Below are positions 8,463 to 16,358 of a DNA stretch of 64,000 nucleotides, in pieces (position 1 is the stretch's first letter; each line of letters begins with the position of its first letter). The position numbers and the translations under genes were made by a program. The notes below the pieces were generated by a model, which saw only the letters and a program-made list of their open reading frames with translations, did not search any database and had not been told where the DNA came from. Source of the stretch: Microvirga terricola (GTDB taxonomy: Bacteria > Pseudomonadota > Alphaproteobacteria > Rhizobiales > Beijerinckiaceae); the NCBI RefSeq assembly GCF_011777495.1, contig NZ_JAATJS010000005.1, forward strand, positions 62,001-126,000, in the 5' to 3' direction.

Positions 8463-8494
8463 CTTGATCATGTCTCCTTGAAACATTGATCAAG
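8463..8494. terminator. Inverted repeat after the NTF2-like pseudogene
   Basis: CTTGATCA (8463-8470) and TGATCAAG (8487-8494) form perfect 8-base arms, with further near-pairing of ATGT and ACAT inside. It starts seven bases after the pseudogene stop. There is no good T-tract, so terminator function is a guess from its position between convergent genes. Confidence 0.4.
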
Positions 8495-8513
8495 CTCTCG
8501 ATTCTTTATTGCC

Positions 8514-8558
8514 GCATGATCCGGGCGAACAACCGGTGTCCACTTGTTCTGATCATGC
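8514..8558. repeat. Dispersed palindromic element (GTGGACACCGGT family), copy 1
   Basis: The outer arms are GCATGATC (8514-8521) and GATCATGC (8551-8558). Inner arms GAACAA / TTGTTC surround the core ACCGGTGTCCACTT. The element ends two bases before the TAG stop triplet of ybgC (read on the minus strand). Relatives are at 20593-20638 and 63606-63648. Confidence 0.85.
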
Positions 8559-8559
8559 T

Positions 8560-9078
8560 CTAGTCGCCGAGCGGCGTCAGCGCGGCGCGCAACTCGTCCG
8601 GAATCCGCACCGCGCGCCCGCCCTTGACGGCGGCGACCATCACTTCGGCGGACACCAGCACCTCGTCGCCCCGCCGCACCTCCTGCGCAAGCGTCATCGA
8701 CGCGCCGCGCATCTCCTTCGGAAAGGTGACGACGGTCAGCACGTCGTCCATCAGCGCCGCGCCGCGAAAGTCGATGGCCATCTTGCGTACCACGAAGGCG
8801 AGCCCGCCCATGTCGGCATGCAGATCCGACTGGGCCACCTCAACCGCGCGCAACAGCTCTGTGCGTCCGCGCTCCATGAAGCGCAGATAACTCGCGTGAT
8901 AGACCCGCGCGGAAAAATCCGTGTCCTCGTAATAGACGCGGAGAGGCAGAACGTGCGCGCCTTCGCGCATGAAGCCGGAGAGGTGGGTGAAGGCAGAGCT
9001 ACGCTCCCCCGCTATCCCATCGTGCTCGGCCTCCCCTTGTGGTGACGAGCATTGGTTGCGCTTCTCAGACATCGGCAA
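8560..9078 (-). CDS. ybgC: Tol-Pal-associated acyl-CoA thioesterase YbgC
   Basis: YbgC is a hot-dog-fold thioesterase that hydrolyses short-chain or acyl-ACP/CoA thioesters and is always found next to tol genes in Proteobacteria; its role in the system is not settled. The 172-residue product contains VYYEDTDFSARVYHASYLRFMERGRTE (broken up: YEDTD at about 48-52 and H59 with YLRFMERGR), in which the Asp and His-rich loop is the active-site signature of the 4-hydroxybenzoyl-CoA thioesterase-like family. The first 40 residues are a poorly conserved extension. It overlaps the end of the preceding two-TM gene by 14 bases. Confidence 0.92.
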   Translation of the reverse strand: MPMSEKRNQCSSPQGEAEHDGIAGERSSAFTHLSGFMREGAHVLPLRVYYEDTDFSARVYHASYLRFMERGRTELLRAVEVAQSDLHADMGGLAFVVRKMAIDFRGAALMDDVLTVVTFPKEMRGASMTLAQEVRRGDEVLVSAEVMVAAVKGGRAVRIPDELRAALTPLGD

Positions 9079-9826
9079 CCCTCACAGAAAACCCAACACA
9101 GCGCTTCCGTCTCCATCGCAACAAAGTCATAACCAATAGCCCCAAAAACCATATCGCCTGAATGGCCGCGAAAATCGGCCAAAACAGAAGTCCGAAAGCC
9201 AGCCAACAATTGTTAAAACTACACGACTTGAGTTGGAGTGGCGCTTCGACAAAAACCTCTGCAGGCTGACCCACCAGGGTCGGATCGACCGAGAGCACAG
9301 TCAGACGAACCCGGTTCAGGCCGGGACGGAGGAGGAATTTTGTTTGAGCACGAGACGGCGGTTGGGACCACCGTGCTGGCCTCCCATCAACCGTCTCCGT
9401 CGTCATTCGCCGCTGAAGTTGCTGGTGACTATAACCGTTTGCGGGCCAAGCCAAAAAATGGACAGGACCGGAGGCCTCGGAGGATAAGGACACCTTCACG
9501 GAGGCTCCGGGATTCTTGAAGACGAGCAGATTCGGCATGTCCTTGTCGGGGACAACCGTCGAATCCCCCATGCTCGCTTTGTTCGCGACGTCATTTTCGA
9601 ACAACAACGAAAACTCAATCGGATTAGAGAAAGCCCTCAAGAGGCTAATTTGAAACTCGCGTCCAGGCACGAGTTCAATATTCGCTCTAGTCCAACTGCC
9701 CTCGATCACGCCTGCGAATAAATACGCGGCGAGCGCAGCGCTCACGGCAGCCCACGAGCCCCACAGAAGCCAATTAGTTCGAAACGAGAGCCCATCATCG
9801 TCGGATGCGCGGGGCTTCTCACTCAT
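9065..9826 (-). CDS. Hypothetical two-TM membrane protein between ruvB and ybgC
   Basis: I do not recognise this family. With the start at ATG 9826 (an alternative ATG is at 9832) it is 253 residues. There is a transmembrane helix near residues 20-38 and a second pair or hairpin near 213-240 ([20 protein letters not shown]), with a soluble, beta-rich, presumably periplasmic middle containing few charged clusters and no catalytic motif I can name. It overlaps the ruvB stop by 8 bases and ybgC by 14 bases, so it is embedded in the operon and likely translated by coupling. Its base composition looks more A/T-rich than its neighbours, which suggests later acquisition or weak constraint. Confidence 0.75.
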   Translation of the reverse strand: MSEKPRASDDDGLSFRTNWLLWGSWAAVSAALAAYLFAGVIEGSWTRANIELVPGREFQISLLRAFSNPIEFSLLFENDVANKASMGDSTVVPDKDMPNLLVFKNPGASVKVSLSSEASGPVHFLAWPANGYSHQQLQRRMTTETVDGRPARWSQPPSRAQTKFLLRPGLNRVRLTVLSVDPTLVGQPAEVFVEAPLQLKSCSFNNCWLAFGLLFWPIFAAIQAIWFLGLLVMTLLRWRRKRCVGFSVRVADV

Positions 9827-10868
9827 CCGCATCCCCCGCGAACAAACCGAACTGCGCCGAGGTCTCGCGCGTCGGCTCCGGCATGCCGAGATGCTTGAAA
9901 GCATGCGGCGTCAGAATGCGTCCGCGCGGAGTACGCTGCACGAAGCCCTTTTGGATGAGGTAAGGCTCGATGATGTCCTCAATCGCATCGCGCGGCTCGG
10001 ACAGTGCGGCGGCGATGGTCTCGATACCCACCGGACCGCCGCCGAAGGAGGTTGCAATCATCGTCAGGTACTTGCGATCCATGAGATCGAGGCCGATGGG
10101 GTCGACGTCGAGGAGACGCAGCGACCTGTCCGCCAGTTCGCGGGAAACGATCTCGGCCCCCTCGACGATGGCGAAGTCGCGCACGCGGCGAAGCAACCGA
10201 CCCGCGATGCGCGGCGTGCCACGGGCGCGGCGGGCGATTTCGTTTGCGCCCTCCTCGCTCATGTTGAGCCCCATCACCCGCGCACCACGGCGCACGATCA
10301 GCTCCAGCTCGTCCACTGTGTAAAATTCAAGCCGGATCGGAATGCCGAAGCGGTCGCGCAAGGGCGTGGTGAGAAGGCCCGCGCGGGTCGTAGCACCCAC
10401 AAGCGTGAACTTCGGCAGCTCGATCTTCACCGAGCGCGCGGCGGGGCCTTCGCCGATGATGAGATCGAGCTGATAATCCTCCATCGCGGGATAGAGAATT
10501 TCCTCCACCGCCGGATTGAGGCGATGGATCTCGTCGATGAAGAGCACGTCGCGCTCTTCGAGGTTGGTGAGCTGCGCGGCAAGGTCCCCCGCCTTCGCGA
10601 TGACGGGACCGGAGGTCGAGCGGAAATTCACGCCGAGTTCGCGCGCCACGATCTGCGCCAGCGTCGTCTTGCCGAGGCCAGGCGGGCCGACGAACAGCAC
10701 GTGATCCAGCGCATCGCCCCGCGCCTTCGCGGCGTTGATGAACACCTGCAAATTGGCCCGCGCAGCCTTCTGGCCCGTAAAATCGTCGAGCGCCAGCGGC
10801 CGCAAGGAGGTCTCGAGATCGTCCTCGCGCTTTTCGGGAGTGAGCAAGCCGCTGCGGGAGCTGGTCAA
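9819..10868 (-). CDS. ruvB: Holliday junction branch migration helicase RuvB
   Basis: RuvB is the AAA+ motor that pumps DNA through the RuvA-bound Holliday junction. The 349-residue product has Walker [10 protein letters not shown] at residues 61-69, Walker B DEIH at 112-115, sensor 1 [10 protein letters not shown] near 158-167 and the C-terminal winged-helix domain (about 260-330, with [15 protein letters not shown]). The start is a TTG at 10868 with a modest AAAGG upstream; no in-frame ATG fits better. It is 35 bases downstream of ruvA. Confidence 0.97.
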   Translation of the reverse strand: MTSSRSGLLTPEKREDDLETSLRPLALDDFTGQKAARANLQVFINAAKARGDALDHVLFVGPPGLGKTTLAQIVARELGVNFRSTSGPVIAKAGDLAAQLTNLEERDVLFIDEIHRLNPAVEEILYPAMEDYQLDLIIGEGPAARSVKIELPKFTLVGATTRAGLLTTPLRDRFGIPIRLEFYTVDELELIVRRGARVMGLNMSEEGANEIARRARGTPRIAGRLLRRVRDFAIVEGAEIVSRELADRSLRLLDVDPIGLDLMDRKYLTMIATSFGGGPVGIETIAAALSEPRDAIEDIIEPYLIQKGFVQRTPRGRILTPHAFKHLGMPEPTRETSAQFGLFAGDADE

Positions 10869-10902
10869 CGAATCTTACCTTTCAAACGGCGCCAAAAATG
10901 CG

Positions 10903-11520
10903 TTAGCGCGCCAATTCCTTCAAGCCTAACCGGATCAGCGTCTTCGCCTCCGGCGTTTCGCCCGCGTGTTTCAGTGCGGCGGCGATGGCGGCGGAGGCTT
11001 GGGCTTGCGGGTAGCCGAGATTGACGAGGGCGGAGACCGCGTCCGCTACCGGCACGGGGGCGCTCTTGTCCTCGACCGAATCCGACAGGCGGATGAGTGC
11101 CGGATCGACGCCGGAGAAGGCGGGCACCTTGTCCTTCAGTTCGGCAACGATGCGCTGCGCGAGCTTGGGGCCCACGCCCGGCCCGCGCGCCACAGCGGCT
11201 TTATCACTCGTGGCGATGGCAGTGCCCAAGGTGCCGGGATCGAGCACGGAGAGAATGCCGAGCGCCACCTTCGCGCCCACACCCTGCACGGTCTGGAGCA
11301 GGCGAAACCATTCGCGCTCCGCATCGGACTTGAAGCCGAAGAGGCGGATCATGTCCTCGCGGACATGGGTTTCGATGGAGAGAATCGCGGCCTCACCGGC
11401 AGGCGGGAGATTCTGCAGGGTGCGGGACGAGCAATGCACCACATAGCCGACCCCATGCACGTCGAGGATGATGAAGTCCTCGCCGTAGGAATCGATGACG
11501 CCTTTGAGTTTGCCGATCAC
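10903..11520 (-). CDS. ruvA: Holliday junction DNA-binding protein RuvA
   Basis: RuvA is the tetrameric junction-binding protein that loads RuvB. I set the start at the GTG at 11520 ([11 protein letters not shown], the invariant family start), preceded by AGGAGG at a 10-base spacing. An upstream in-frame ATG at 11565 lies inside a dispersed repeat and would add a spurious repeat-derived peptide. The product is 205 residues: an OB fold (1-65), two helix-hairpin-helix motifs (about 70-130; [13 protein letters not shown] and [13 protein letters not shown]), and the flexible C-terminal RuvB-binding domain (about 155-205). It lies between ruvC and ruvB. Confidence 0.95.
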   Translation of the reverse strand: MIGKLKGVIDSYGEDFIILDVHGVGYVVHCSSRTLQNLPPAGEAAILSIETHVREDMIRLFGFKSDAEREWFRLLQTVQGVGAKVALGILSVLDPGTLGTAIATSDKAAVARGPGVGPKLAQRIVAELKDKVPAFSGVDPALIRLSDSVEDKSAPVPVADAVSALVNLGYPQAQASAAIAAALKHAGETPEAKTLIRLGLKELAR

Positions 11521-11538
11521 GTTCTCATTTCCTCCTTT

Positions 11539-11640
11539 GTCATCCCCTCGAAGGCGGGGATCCATAGCCGCTGACCGCGCTCCTTTCGGAACCGTCAGTG
11601 GTTATGGATTCCGGGCTCGGCTGCGCCGCTCCGGAATGAC
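11539..11640. repeat. Dispersed palindromic element upstream of ruvA
   Basis: The left part (11539-11567, TCATCCCCTCGAAGGCGGGGATCC) and right part (about 11602-11640, ATGGATTCCGGGCTC..CTCCGGAATGAC) are the two ends of an element type very frequent between genes in Hyphomicrobiales. Read on the minus strand it encodes the well-known spurious peptide start MDPRLRGDD. It occupies most of the ruvC-ruvA spacer. Confidence 0.8.
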
Positions 11641-11658
11641 AATGGTGCTCTGTAACAC

Positions 11659-12162
11659 CTAAAACTTGGCCGCCAAAGCGCGGGCCTTGCGGTGGTGGGC
11701 GTGGGCGATGGCGATGGCGAGTGCGTCCGCCGCGTCGGCCTTTTTCGGATCGGCCTTCGGGAGAAGCACCTTCACCATGGCGAGGACCTGGCCCTTCTCC
11801 GCGTGGCCCACGCCGACCACGGTCTTTTTCACCTGGTTCGCGCCGTATTCCGCCACCGGCAACCCATGGAGCGCGGGGACGAGAAGCGACATGGCGCGGG
11901 CCTGGCCCAGCTTGAGGGTCGCCTGCGCGTCCTTGTTGACGAAGGTTTCCTCCACCGCGACCTCATCGGGCGTCCAGGTGGCCACCACATCCGTCAGCCG
12001 GTCGTGGAGCTGCTTGAGCCGCAGCGCGAGGTCGAGATCGCCGTCGGAGGTAACGACGCCGCAGGCAACATAGGAGAGCTTGGTTCCCTCGATGGTGATC
12101 ACGCCCCAGCCTGTATTGCGCAGGCCGGGATCGAGGCCGAGGATGCGGATGCGTTCGGACAA
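11659..12162 (-). CDS. ruvC: Holliday junction resolvase RuvC
   Basis: RuvC is the homodimeric Mg-dependent endonuclease that cuts Holliday junctions symmetrically. Catalytic acidic residues are visible in [12 protein letters not shown] (Asp near residue 10), VEETFVNKD (Glu near 70) and [15 protein letters not shown] (Asp near 140-147). The start is set at TTG 12162 after GGGGAG. The only upstream ATG (12207) lies in a dispersed repeat and would give a repeat-encoded [10 protein letters not shown] leader. That gives 167 residues, close to the family norm. It is the first gene of ruvCAB. Confidence 0.92.
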   Translation of the reverse strand: MSERIRILGLDPGLRNTGWGVITIEGTKLSYVACGVVTSDGDLDLALRLKQLHDRLTDVVATWTPDEVAVEETFVNKDAQATLKLGQARAMSLLVPALHGLPVAEYGANQVKKTVVGVGHAEKGQVLAMVKVLLPKADPKKADAADALAIAIAHAHHRKARALAAKF

Positions 12163-12179
12163 AGTAGGCTCCCCACCGC

Positions 12180-12255
12180 CATGCCCGGGCTTGTCCCGGG
12201 CATCCACGTCTTTATCCGCCCGAAGGCAGGAATGACCGGATCAGTCCGGCCATGA
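12180..12255. repeat. Dispersed palindromic element upstream of ruvC
   Basis: It begins with a perfect hairpin ATGCCCGGG-cttgt-CCCGGGCAT (12181-12203) and continues through GAAGGCAGGAATGACCGG. On the minus strand it encodes the familiar repeat peptide [10 protein letters not shown] that miscalls the ruvC start. It fills the yebC-ruvC spacer. Confidence 0.8.
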
Positions 12256-12266
12256 CGACAGGACGG

Positions 12267-13013
12267 TTACCCCGCCATCTTCTGCATGAGCGCGTCAGAG
12301 AGCTCGAAGTTGCCATAGACGTTCTGCACGTCGTCGTGCTCTTCCAGCGTTTCCATGAGCTTCATCAGCTTCTCGCCGGTCTCGTCATCGACGGCGACCG
12401 GGGTCTGGGGCTTCCAGACGAGTTTCGAGGCCTTGGGCTCGCCGAATTTTTCTTCCAACGCCTTGGTCACCTCGTTGAGAGAGGTCTGCTCGCAATAGAT
12501 TTCGTGGCTGTGCTCGGAGGACACCACGTCCTCGGCGCCGGCGTCGATGGCGGCTTCCAGCACCGCATCGGCATCGCCGACTTCGGGGCCGAATTCCACG
12601 AGGCCGACCCGGTCGAACATGAAGGAGACCGCGCCGGTCTCGGCCAAGTTGCCGCCGCTCTTGGTAAAGTAGGAGCGGATGTCGGAGGCCGTGCGGTTGC
12701 GGTTATCGGTCATGGCCTCGACGATGATGGCCGCGCCGCCGGGACCGTAGCCCTCGTAACGGATCTCTTCGTAGTTCTCGCCGTCATTGCCCGCCGCTTT
12801 GTTGATGGCGCGCTGGATGTTGTCCTTGGGCATGTTCTCCGCGCGGGCCGCGAGGATGGCGGCGCGCAGGCGCGGGTTCATGTTGGGGTCGGGCATGCCC
12901 ATCTTGGCGGCCACGGTGATTTCGCGCGCCAGCTTGGAAAAGACCTTGGAGCGCACCGCATCCACCTTACCCTTGCGGTGCATAATGTTCTTGAACTGGG
13001 AATGTCCGGCCAT
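12267..13013 (-). CDS. yebC: YebC/PmpR family protein
   Basis: This is a 248-residue member of the YebC/PmpR/TACO1 family. Members were first described as DNA-binding transcriptional regulators, and related proteins act in translation of proline-rich or difficult sequences. The diagnostic start [18 protein letters not shown] is present, followed by [19 protein letters not shown] and the conserved [23 protein letters not shown] segment (about residues 83-105). It often lies beside ruvC, as here. Confidence 0.96.
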   Translation of the reverse strand: MAGHSQFKNIMHRKGKVDAVRSKVFSKLAREITVAAKMGMPDPNMNPRLRAAILAARAENMPKDNIQRAINKAAGNDGENYEEIRYEGYGPGGAAIIVEAMTDNRNRTASDIRSYFTKSGGNLAETGAVSFMFDRVGLVEFGPEVGDADAVLEAAIDAGAEDVVSSEHSHEIYCEQTSLNEVTKALEEKFGEPKASKLVWKPQTPVAVDDETGEKLMKLMETLEEHDDVQNVYGNFELSDALMQKMAG

Positions 13014-13118
13014 GGGGCCTCCGCTTACGCGGCCGAGGGCGTTGAAAAGGCCCGTCAGGCCACGGATGTTGACGATATGCGGCTTATAAAACGGTGTTGC
13101 GCCCGAGGGAAAGCCCCC

Positions 13119-13134
13119 CGGGCAATATTGCCCG
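13119..13134. repeat. Perfect 16-base palindrome between exoD and yebC
   Basis: CGGGCAATATTGCCCG is fully self-complementary and lies 12 bases after the exoD stop (minus strand) and about 105 bases before yebC. A terminator or an operator are both possible. No clear T-tract follows. Confidence 0.5.
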
Positions 13135-13146
13135 CGCTTAAGGTTT

Positions 13147-13818
13147 TCAGATCCCGAACCAGCTCGACAGCCCCGCCCGGATCAGGTGGTACGAGGCCCC
13201 GAGAACCGTGGCGGTATAGGCCAAACCAGCCAGACCGATGAGATAACCCACGATCAGCAGGTAGCCATCCTCTTCCATGATCGCGATGGAGGCGATGACG
13301 AGCGCAATCGAGGGCGGAAAGTTGGTGCCGGGGAAGGGAATGAGCACCGAGAGCGCCACCAGCACGGCGAAAAACCCTGCCACCCGGTCGCCGAGCGGGC
13401 CGAAGAGCCTGGGCAATCTTGGGCGGCAATAGCTTTCGAGCTTTTTCATTTTCGGCTCGGCCAGGTCGATCAGGCGTTTGAAGGTCGCCGTCGAGACGCT
13501 TCGCCTCAGAATGAAGCCCGGAAGCCAGGGCTGGTGGCGCCCCAGCATCATCTGGATGCCGAAGATCAGGACCGGCGTTCCGACGATCCCGGCGATGCCC
13601 GGCGGGGCGGGCACGCAATTCGGCAGGCTGAAGAGGATCAGAACGAAACCGAAGGCGCGCTCGCCGAAGGCTTCGATGATCCGCCCTATGGTGATGGTGT
13701 CGCCTTGAGCGGTGTCGATGACGGCGCGCAGAACATCGGACGCACTTTTATGCTCAACAGCTCGATGGAGGGCGCTGCCCTCATCGGGCTCAGGAATGTG
13801 CCGATTATCCGCGTCCAC
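13147..13818 (-). CDS. Exopolysaccharide synthesis protein ExoD family
   Basis: This is a 223-residue inner-membrane protein of the ExoD family, named for Rhizobium ExoD, which is needed for alkaline tolerance, exopolysaccharide production and nodule invasion; its biochemical activity is unknown. Four or five hydrophobic segments are visible (about residues 54-72, 78-92, 147-165, 170-190 and 195-215). The family stretch [20 protein letters not shown] (about 63-82) is followed by [12 protein letters not shown]. It lies downstream of ymdB on the same strand. Confidence 0.88.
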   Translation of the reverse strand: MDADNRHIPEPDEGSALHRAVEHKSASDVLRAVIDTAQGDTITIGRIIEAFGERAFGFVLILFSLPNCVPAPPGIAGIVGTPVLIFGIQMMLGRHQPWLPGFILRRSVSTATFKRLIDLAEPKMKKLESYCRPRLPRLFGPLGDRVAGFFAVLVALSVLIPFPGTNFPPSIALVIASIAIMEEDGYLLIVGYLIGLAGLAYTATVLGASYHLIRAGLSSWFGI

Positions 13819-13884
13819 CTGCCGCCTCCGTTGAGGGGACAGATGGGATGACGCTTAAGGCACGCCAAGAGCGGCGAGGCGCAT

Positions 13885-14706
13885 TCAGTCCCAGAAGCGG
13901 GGCCAGGATTCCTCGAGATGCGGCCCGAGCCGCACGGCCGCGACGCGCACCGCGAGCCCCGTCCGGTCATCGGTCTCGATCGCAATGCCGGACAGCGTGG
14001 CCTCGCCGAGGGCGGGTTCCATGCGGGTGCCGGGCGTTTTCTGGAGGAAGCGGCGGATCGACTCCTCCTTCTGCATGCCGAGCACGGAATCGTAATCGCC
14101 GCACATGCCGGCGTCCGACATATAGGCCGTGCCGCCGGAGAGAACCCGGTGATCGGCGGTCGGCACATGGGTGTGGGTGCCAATCACGGCGCTGACCCGC
14201 CCGTCGAGGTGGTGGCCGAGGGCCTCCTTCTCGCTCGTCGCCTCCGCGTGCATGTCGACGATGATCGCGTCCGCCACCTGTCCGAGGGGGCAGGCCTCGA
14301 TCTCCCGGTCGACGGCAGCGAAGGGATCGTCGAGGGCGTCCATGAAGAGGCGGCCCATGACGTTGATGACCAGAACCCTTTTGCCCGAAGGTGTGTCAAT
14401 GAGGTTCGCGCCGCGCCCCGGCGTGCCGGGGGGATAATTCACCGGGCGCAGCAAGCGCGGTTCGCGCTCGATGAACACGAGCGTCTCGCGCTGGTCCCAG
14501 GAATGGTTGCCGAGCGTGATCGCGTCCGCGCCGGCCGTAATGACCTCGTCGCAGATCACCTCGTTGATGCCGAAACCTCCGGCCGCGTTCTCGCCGTTGA
14601 TGACGACGCAATCGAGCTGCCAGCGGTCGCGAAGACCTGGCAATTTCTCGATCACCGCATTGCGGCCGGTGCGTCCGACGATATCGCCGAGGAAGAGGAG
14701 GCGCAT
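13885..14706 (-). CDS. ymdB: YmdB family metallophosphoesterase
   Basis: This is a 273-residue protein of the TIGR00282/YmdB family, dinuclear-metal phosphodiesterases acting on cyclic nucleotides in Bacillus. Metal ligands of the fold are visible: D8 in FLGDIVGRTGR, E39-N40 in INGENAAGGFG, N67-H68 in TLGNHSWDQ, and the C-terminal GTHTHVPTADH cluster (about residues 175-186). Its length is normal. It starts 9 bases after fthC, and the pair probably share a transcript with the upstream 6S RNA locus. Confidence 0.92.
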   Translation of the reverse strand: MRLLFLGDIVGRTGRNAVIEKLPGLRDRWQLDCVVINGENAAGGFGINEVICDEVITAGADAITLGNHSWDQRETLVFIEREPRLLRPVNYPPGTPGRGANLIDTPSGKRVLVINVMGRLFMDALDDPFAAVDREIEACPLGQVADAIIVDMHAEATSEKEALGHHLDGRVSAVIGTHTHVPTADHRVLSGGTAYMSDAGMCGDYDSVLGMQKEESIRRFLQKTPGTRMEPALGEATLSGIAIETDDRTGLAVRVAAVRLGPHLEESWPRFWD

Positions 14707-14715
14707 GGCAAATCC

Positions 14716-15300
14716 TTAAAACGAACCGGCCCGAACGAGTTCGGTCTCGGTCACGATGATGTCGAGCGGACGGTCGTGAGGCTCGACGGGCACCTGCTCG
14801 ATCTCCTGAACCGCATAAGCGAGGCCGATGGTCAAGATGCGATGGCGCTGCTCCAGCGCCGCGATGGCCCGGTCGAAATAGCCCTTGCCGTAGCCAATGC
14901 GTCCGCCGCGCCGGTCAAAGGCGAGGAGCGGCACGAGGAGCGCCACCGGCAAAGCCTCGGGCGCATCGGGATGCGGCTCCTGCACCCCGAAGCCCGCCGG
15001 AACCAGCGTATCCCCCGGCTGCCAGAGCCGGAAAGTCAGGTGCGGCTCGATCATTTGGGACAGCGCGACGCCCTGCCCGCGCGCGACCAGACCTTCCATG
15101 AGCGGGCGCGGATCGACCTCGCTGCGGATCGGCCAATAGCCGCCGATGGGGGTGAGGTCGTCGAGGTCTGAAAAGCCAAGGGCCCGCTCGGCGATGCGCT
15201 GCGACGCCTCGCGGCGAAAGACGTCATCCAGCGCCTCGCGGCGGGCAAAGGCCTCGCGGCGGAGCTGGTTCTTGAAATCGGGAGGGGCCAAGGTCGTCAT
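14716..15300 (-). CDS. fthC: 5-formyltetrahydrofolate cyclo-ligase
   Basis: This enzyme uses ATP to convert 5-formyl-THF to 5,10-methenyl-THF, returning a storage or side product to one-carbon metabolism. The start is taken at the ATG at 15300 (MTTLAPPDF); an in-frame ATG six codons earlier has no support. That gives 194 residues. Signatures are the N-terminal LRREAFARREAL and the phosphate-binding GYGKGYFDR (about residue 141-149) preceded by VPLLAFDRRGGRIG. It lies directly downstream of the 6S RNA candidate, the conserved neighbourhood in Proteobacteria. Confidence 0.94.
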   Translation of the reverse strand: MTTLAPPDFKNQLRREAFARREALDDVFRREASQRIAERALGFSDLDDLTPIGGYWPIRSEVDPRPLMEGLVARGQGVALSQMIEPHLTFRLWQPGDTLVPAGFGVQEPHPDAPEALPVALLVPLLAFDRRGGRIGYGKGYFDRAIAALEQRHRILTIGLAYAVQEIEQVPVEPHDRPLDIIVTETELVRAGSF

Positions 15301-15321
15301 GAGAGCGCGGAGCCGCAAAAG

Positions 15322-15462
15322 CCGTCGGAGATGCGATCCCGGGAACCTACATAAGTAGGTGGGCGCCGTGTATCCCGGTCCACGGACCGGGTAGGGACAG
15401 CTCCCTAAGGATCGTTAAGGCCCCGGGGAATTGTACTCCTGACGCGCCCCACAGCCCCGCCT
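15322..15462 (-). ncRNA. ssrS: 6S RNA (SsrS), regulator of RNA polymerase
   Basis: The spacer between zapA and fthC holds a highly structured segment on the minus strand, the locus where 6S RNA lies in Proteobacteria. Read 5' to 3', GTGGGGCGC near 15450 can pair with GCGCCCAC near 15360 as a closing stem. Inside are the hairpin CCCGGTC-cgtg-GACCGGG and a smaller AGGGA/TCCCT hairpin. A CCTAC-ttat-GTAGG hairpin follows. A TACATA -10-like box (15472-15467) lies just upstream of the proposed 5' end. 6S RNA mimics an open promoter and sequesters sigma-70 RNA polymerase. The ends are approximate. Confidence 0.7.
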
Positions 15463-15505
15463 TGTCTATGTAGTGACGATGGCGTGCGGGGGGAAGGGGA
15501 AAGTT

Positions 15506-15874
15506 TTATCCCTGCGCCGGCGCGTTCAAACTGCGTGCCAGCCGTTCGATCCGCTCGGCAGCTTTCTTGATGCCCTCGGCAGCGCGGGCTTCCACAAGCT
15601 GGGTGCGCTCGTCGCCGCTGGAAACGAAGCTTTTCAGCTCAGCGAGCTCGGCTTCGAGCGCCGCAACGCGCTCCTTCGTTTCGTGCATCTCGTCCGCGAG
15701 CGTAATCGCGGCCATGACGTGCAGGCGCATGTCGCCGATCTCGCCGAAGGTGGCGCGCATCTCCTCGATCTTGGAATCGAAGGCGGCGGCGAGGCCTTCC
15801 AAATGCTGCTCCTCGCCCTCGGCGCAGGCTATGCGATAGACGCGTCCGGCAATGGATACGGCAACCTGAGGCAT
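15506..15874 (-). CDS. zapA: Cell division protein ZapA
   Basis: ZapA binds and bundles FtsZ filaments at mid-cell. The start is taken at the ATG at 15874 (MPQVAVSIAGRVYRIAC) after GGAGTGAG, giving 122 residues. The N-terminal globular part (1-45) contains the ZapA pattern V-x-I-x-G-R-x-Y-x-I-x-C and an E-x-x-x-L-x-x-L-A/x-x-x-D run. The rest is a helical coiled-coil dimerisation region. It follows DUF4164 by one base and precedes the 6S RNA. Confidence 0.93.
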   Translation of the reverse strand: MPQVAVSIAGRVYRIACAEGEEQHLEGLAAAFDSKIEEMRATFGEIGDMRLHVMAAITLADEMHETKERVAALEAELAELKSFVSSGDERTQLVEARAAEGIKKAAERIERLARSLNAPAQG

Positions 15875-15875
15875 C

Positions 15876-16169
15876 TCACTCCTCCCCCTCGTCGCGCTGC
15901 CCCGCCCCGGCCAGGACGCTTTGGACCTCGCCGATGGCCTGACGGACGCGGTGGCTGACATCCTCGGTCGCCGCCTCGAAACGGTGGAGACGGGTCAGAG
16001 CGCCGTCGAGCTCCACTGCGAGGCGGGCGCGGTCGTCCTGCATAAGCTGGAGTTCGGTTTCGAGGCCGCCCCGGCTCTTGTCCGCGTCCGTGCGCCGGGA
16101 GACGGAGGCTTCCAGGAGACTGAGGGCGCTTTCGAGCCTTTTCATCGCGTCGTCGAGGAGAGGGGTCAT
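15876..16169 (-). CDS. DUF4164 family coiled-coil protein
   Basis: This is a small 97-residue protein with start ATG 16169 after a GGAGG site. It is almost entirely predicted helix with heptad Leu/Ala spacing (MKRLESALSLLEASVSRR, then about 30-75), so it is a coiled coil. DUF4164 proteins sit immediately upstream of zapA in many Hyphomicrobiales and may belong to the divisome, but I know of no assigned function. It is divergent from tkt. Confidence 0.8.
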   Translation of the reverse strand: MTPLLDDAMKRLESALSLLEASVSRRTDADKSRGGLETELQLMQDDRARLAVELDGALTRLHRFEAATEDVSHRVRQAIGEVQSVLAGAGQRDEGEE

Positions 16170-16358
16170 CGAGCCTCCGTGAGTCGCCAAGAGACTAGGC
16201 CTCCCGGCCCGCACCGGCAACGGTTCATCAGCGTTTGACGGGGGTAAGTCTTTGCGTTCAGCCTTTGACTCGCCCCGGGCGCGTGTTAAGGAGCCCTCGC
16301 CTTTCCCGACACACGCGGTCCGCTAAGGGCCGCCTTATAGATTTGTGGATCAAGAGCC

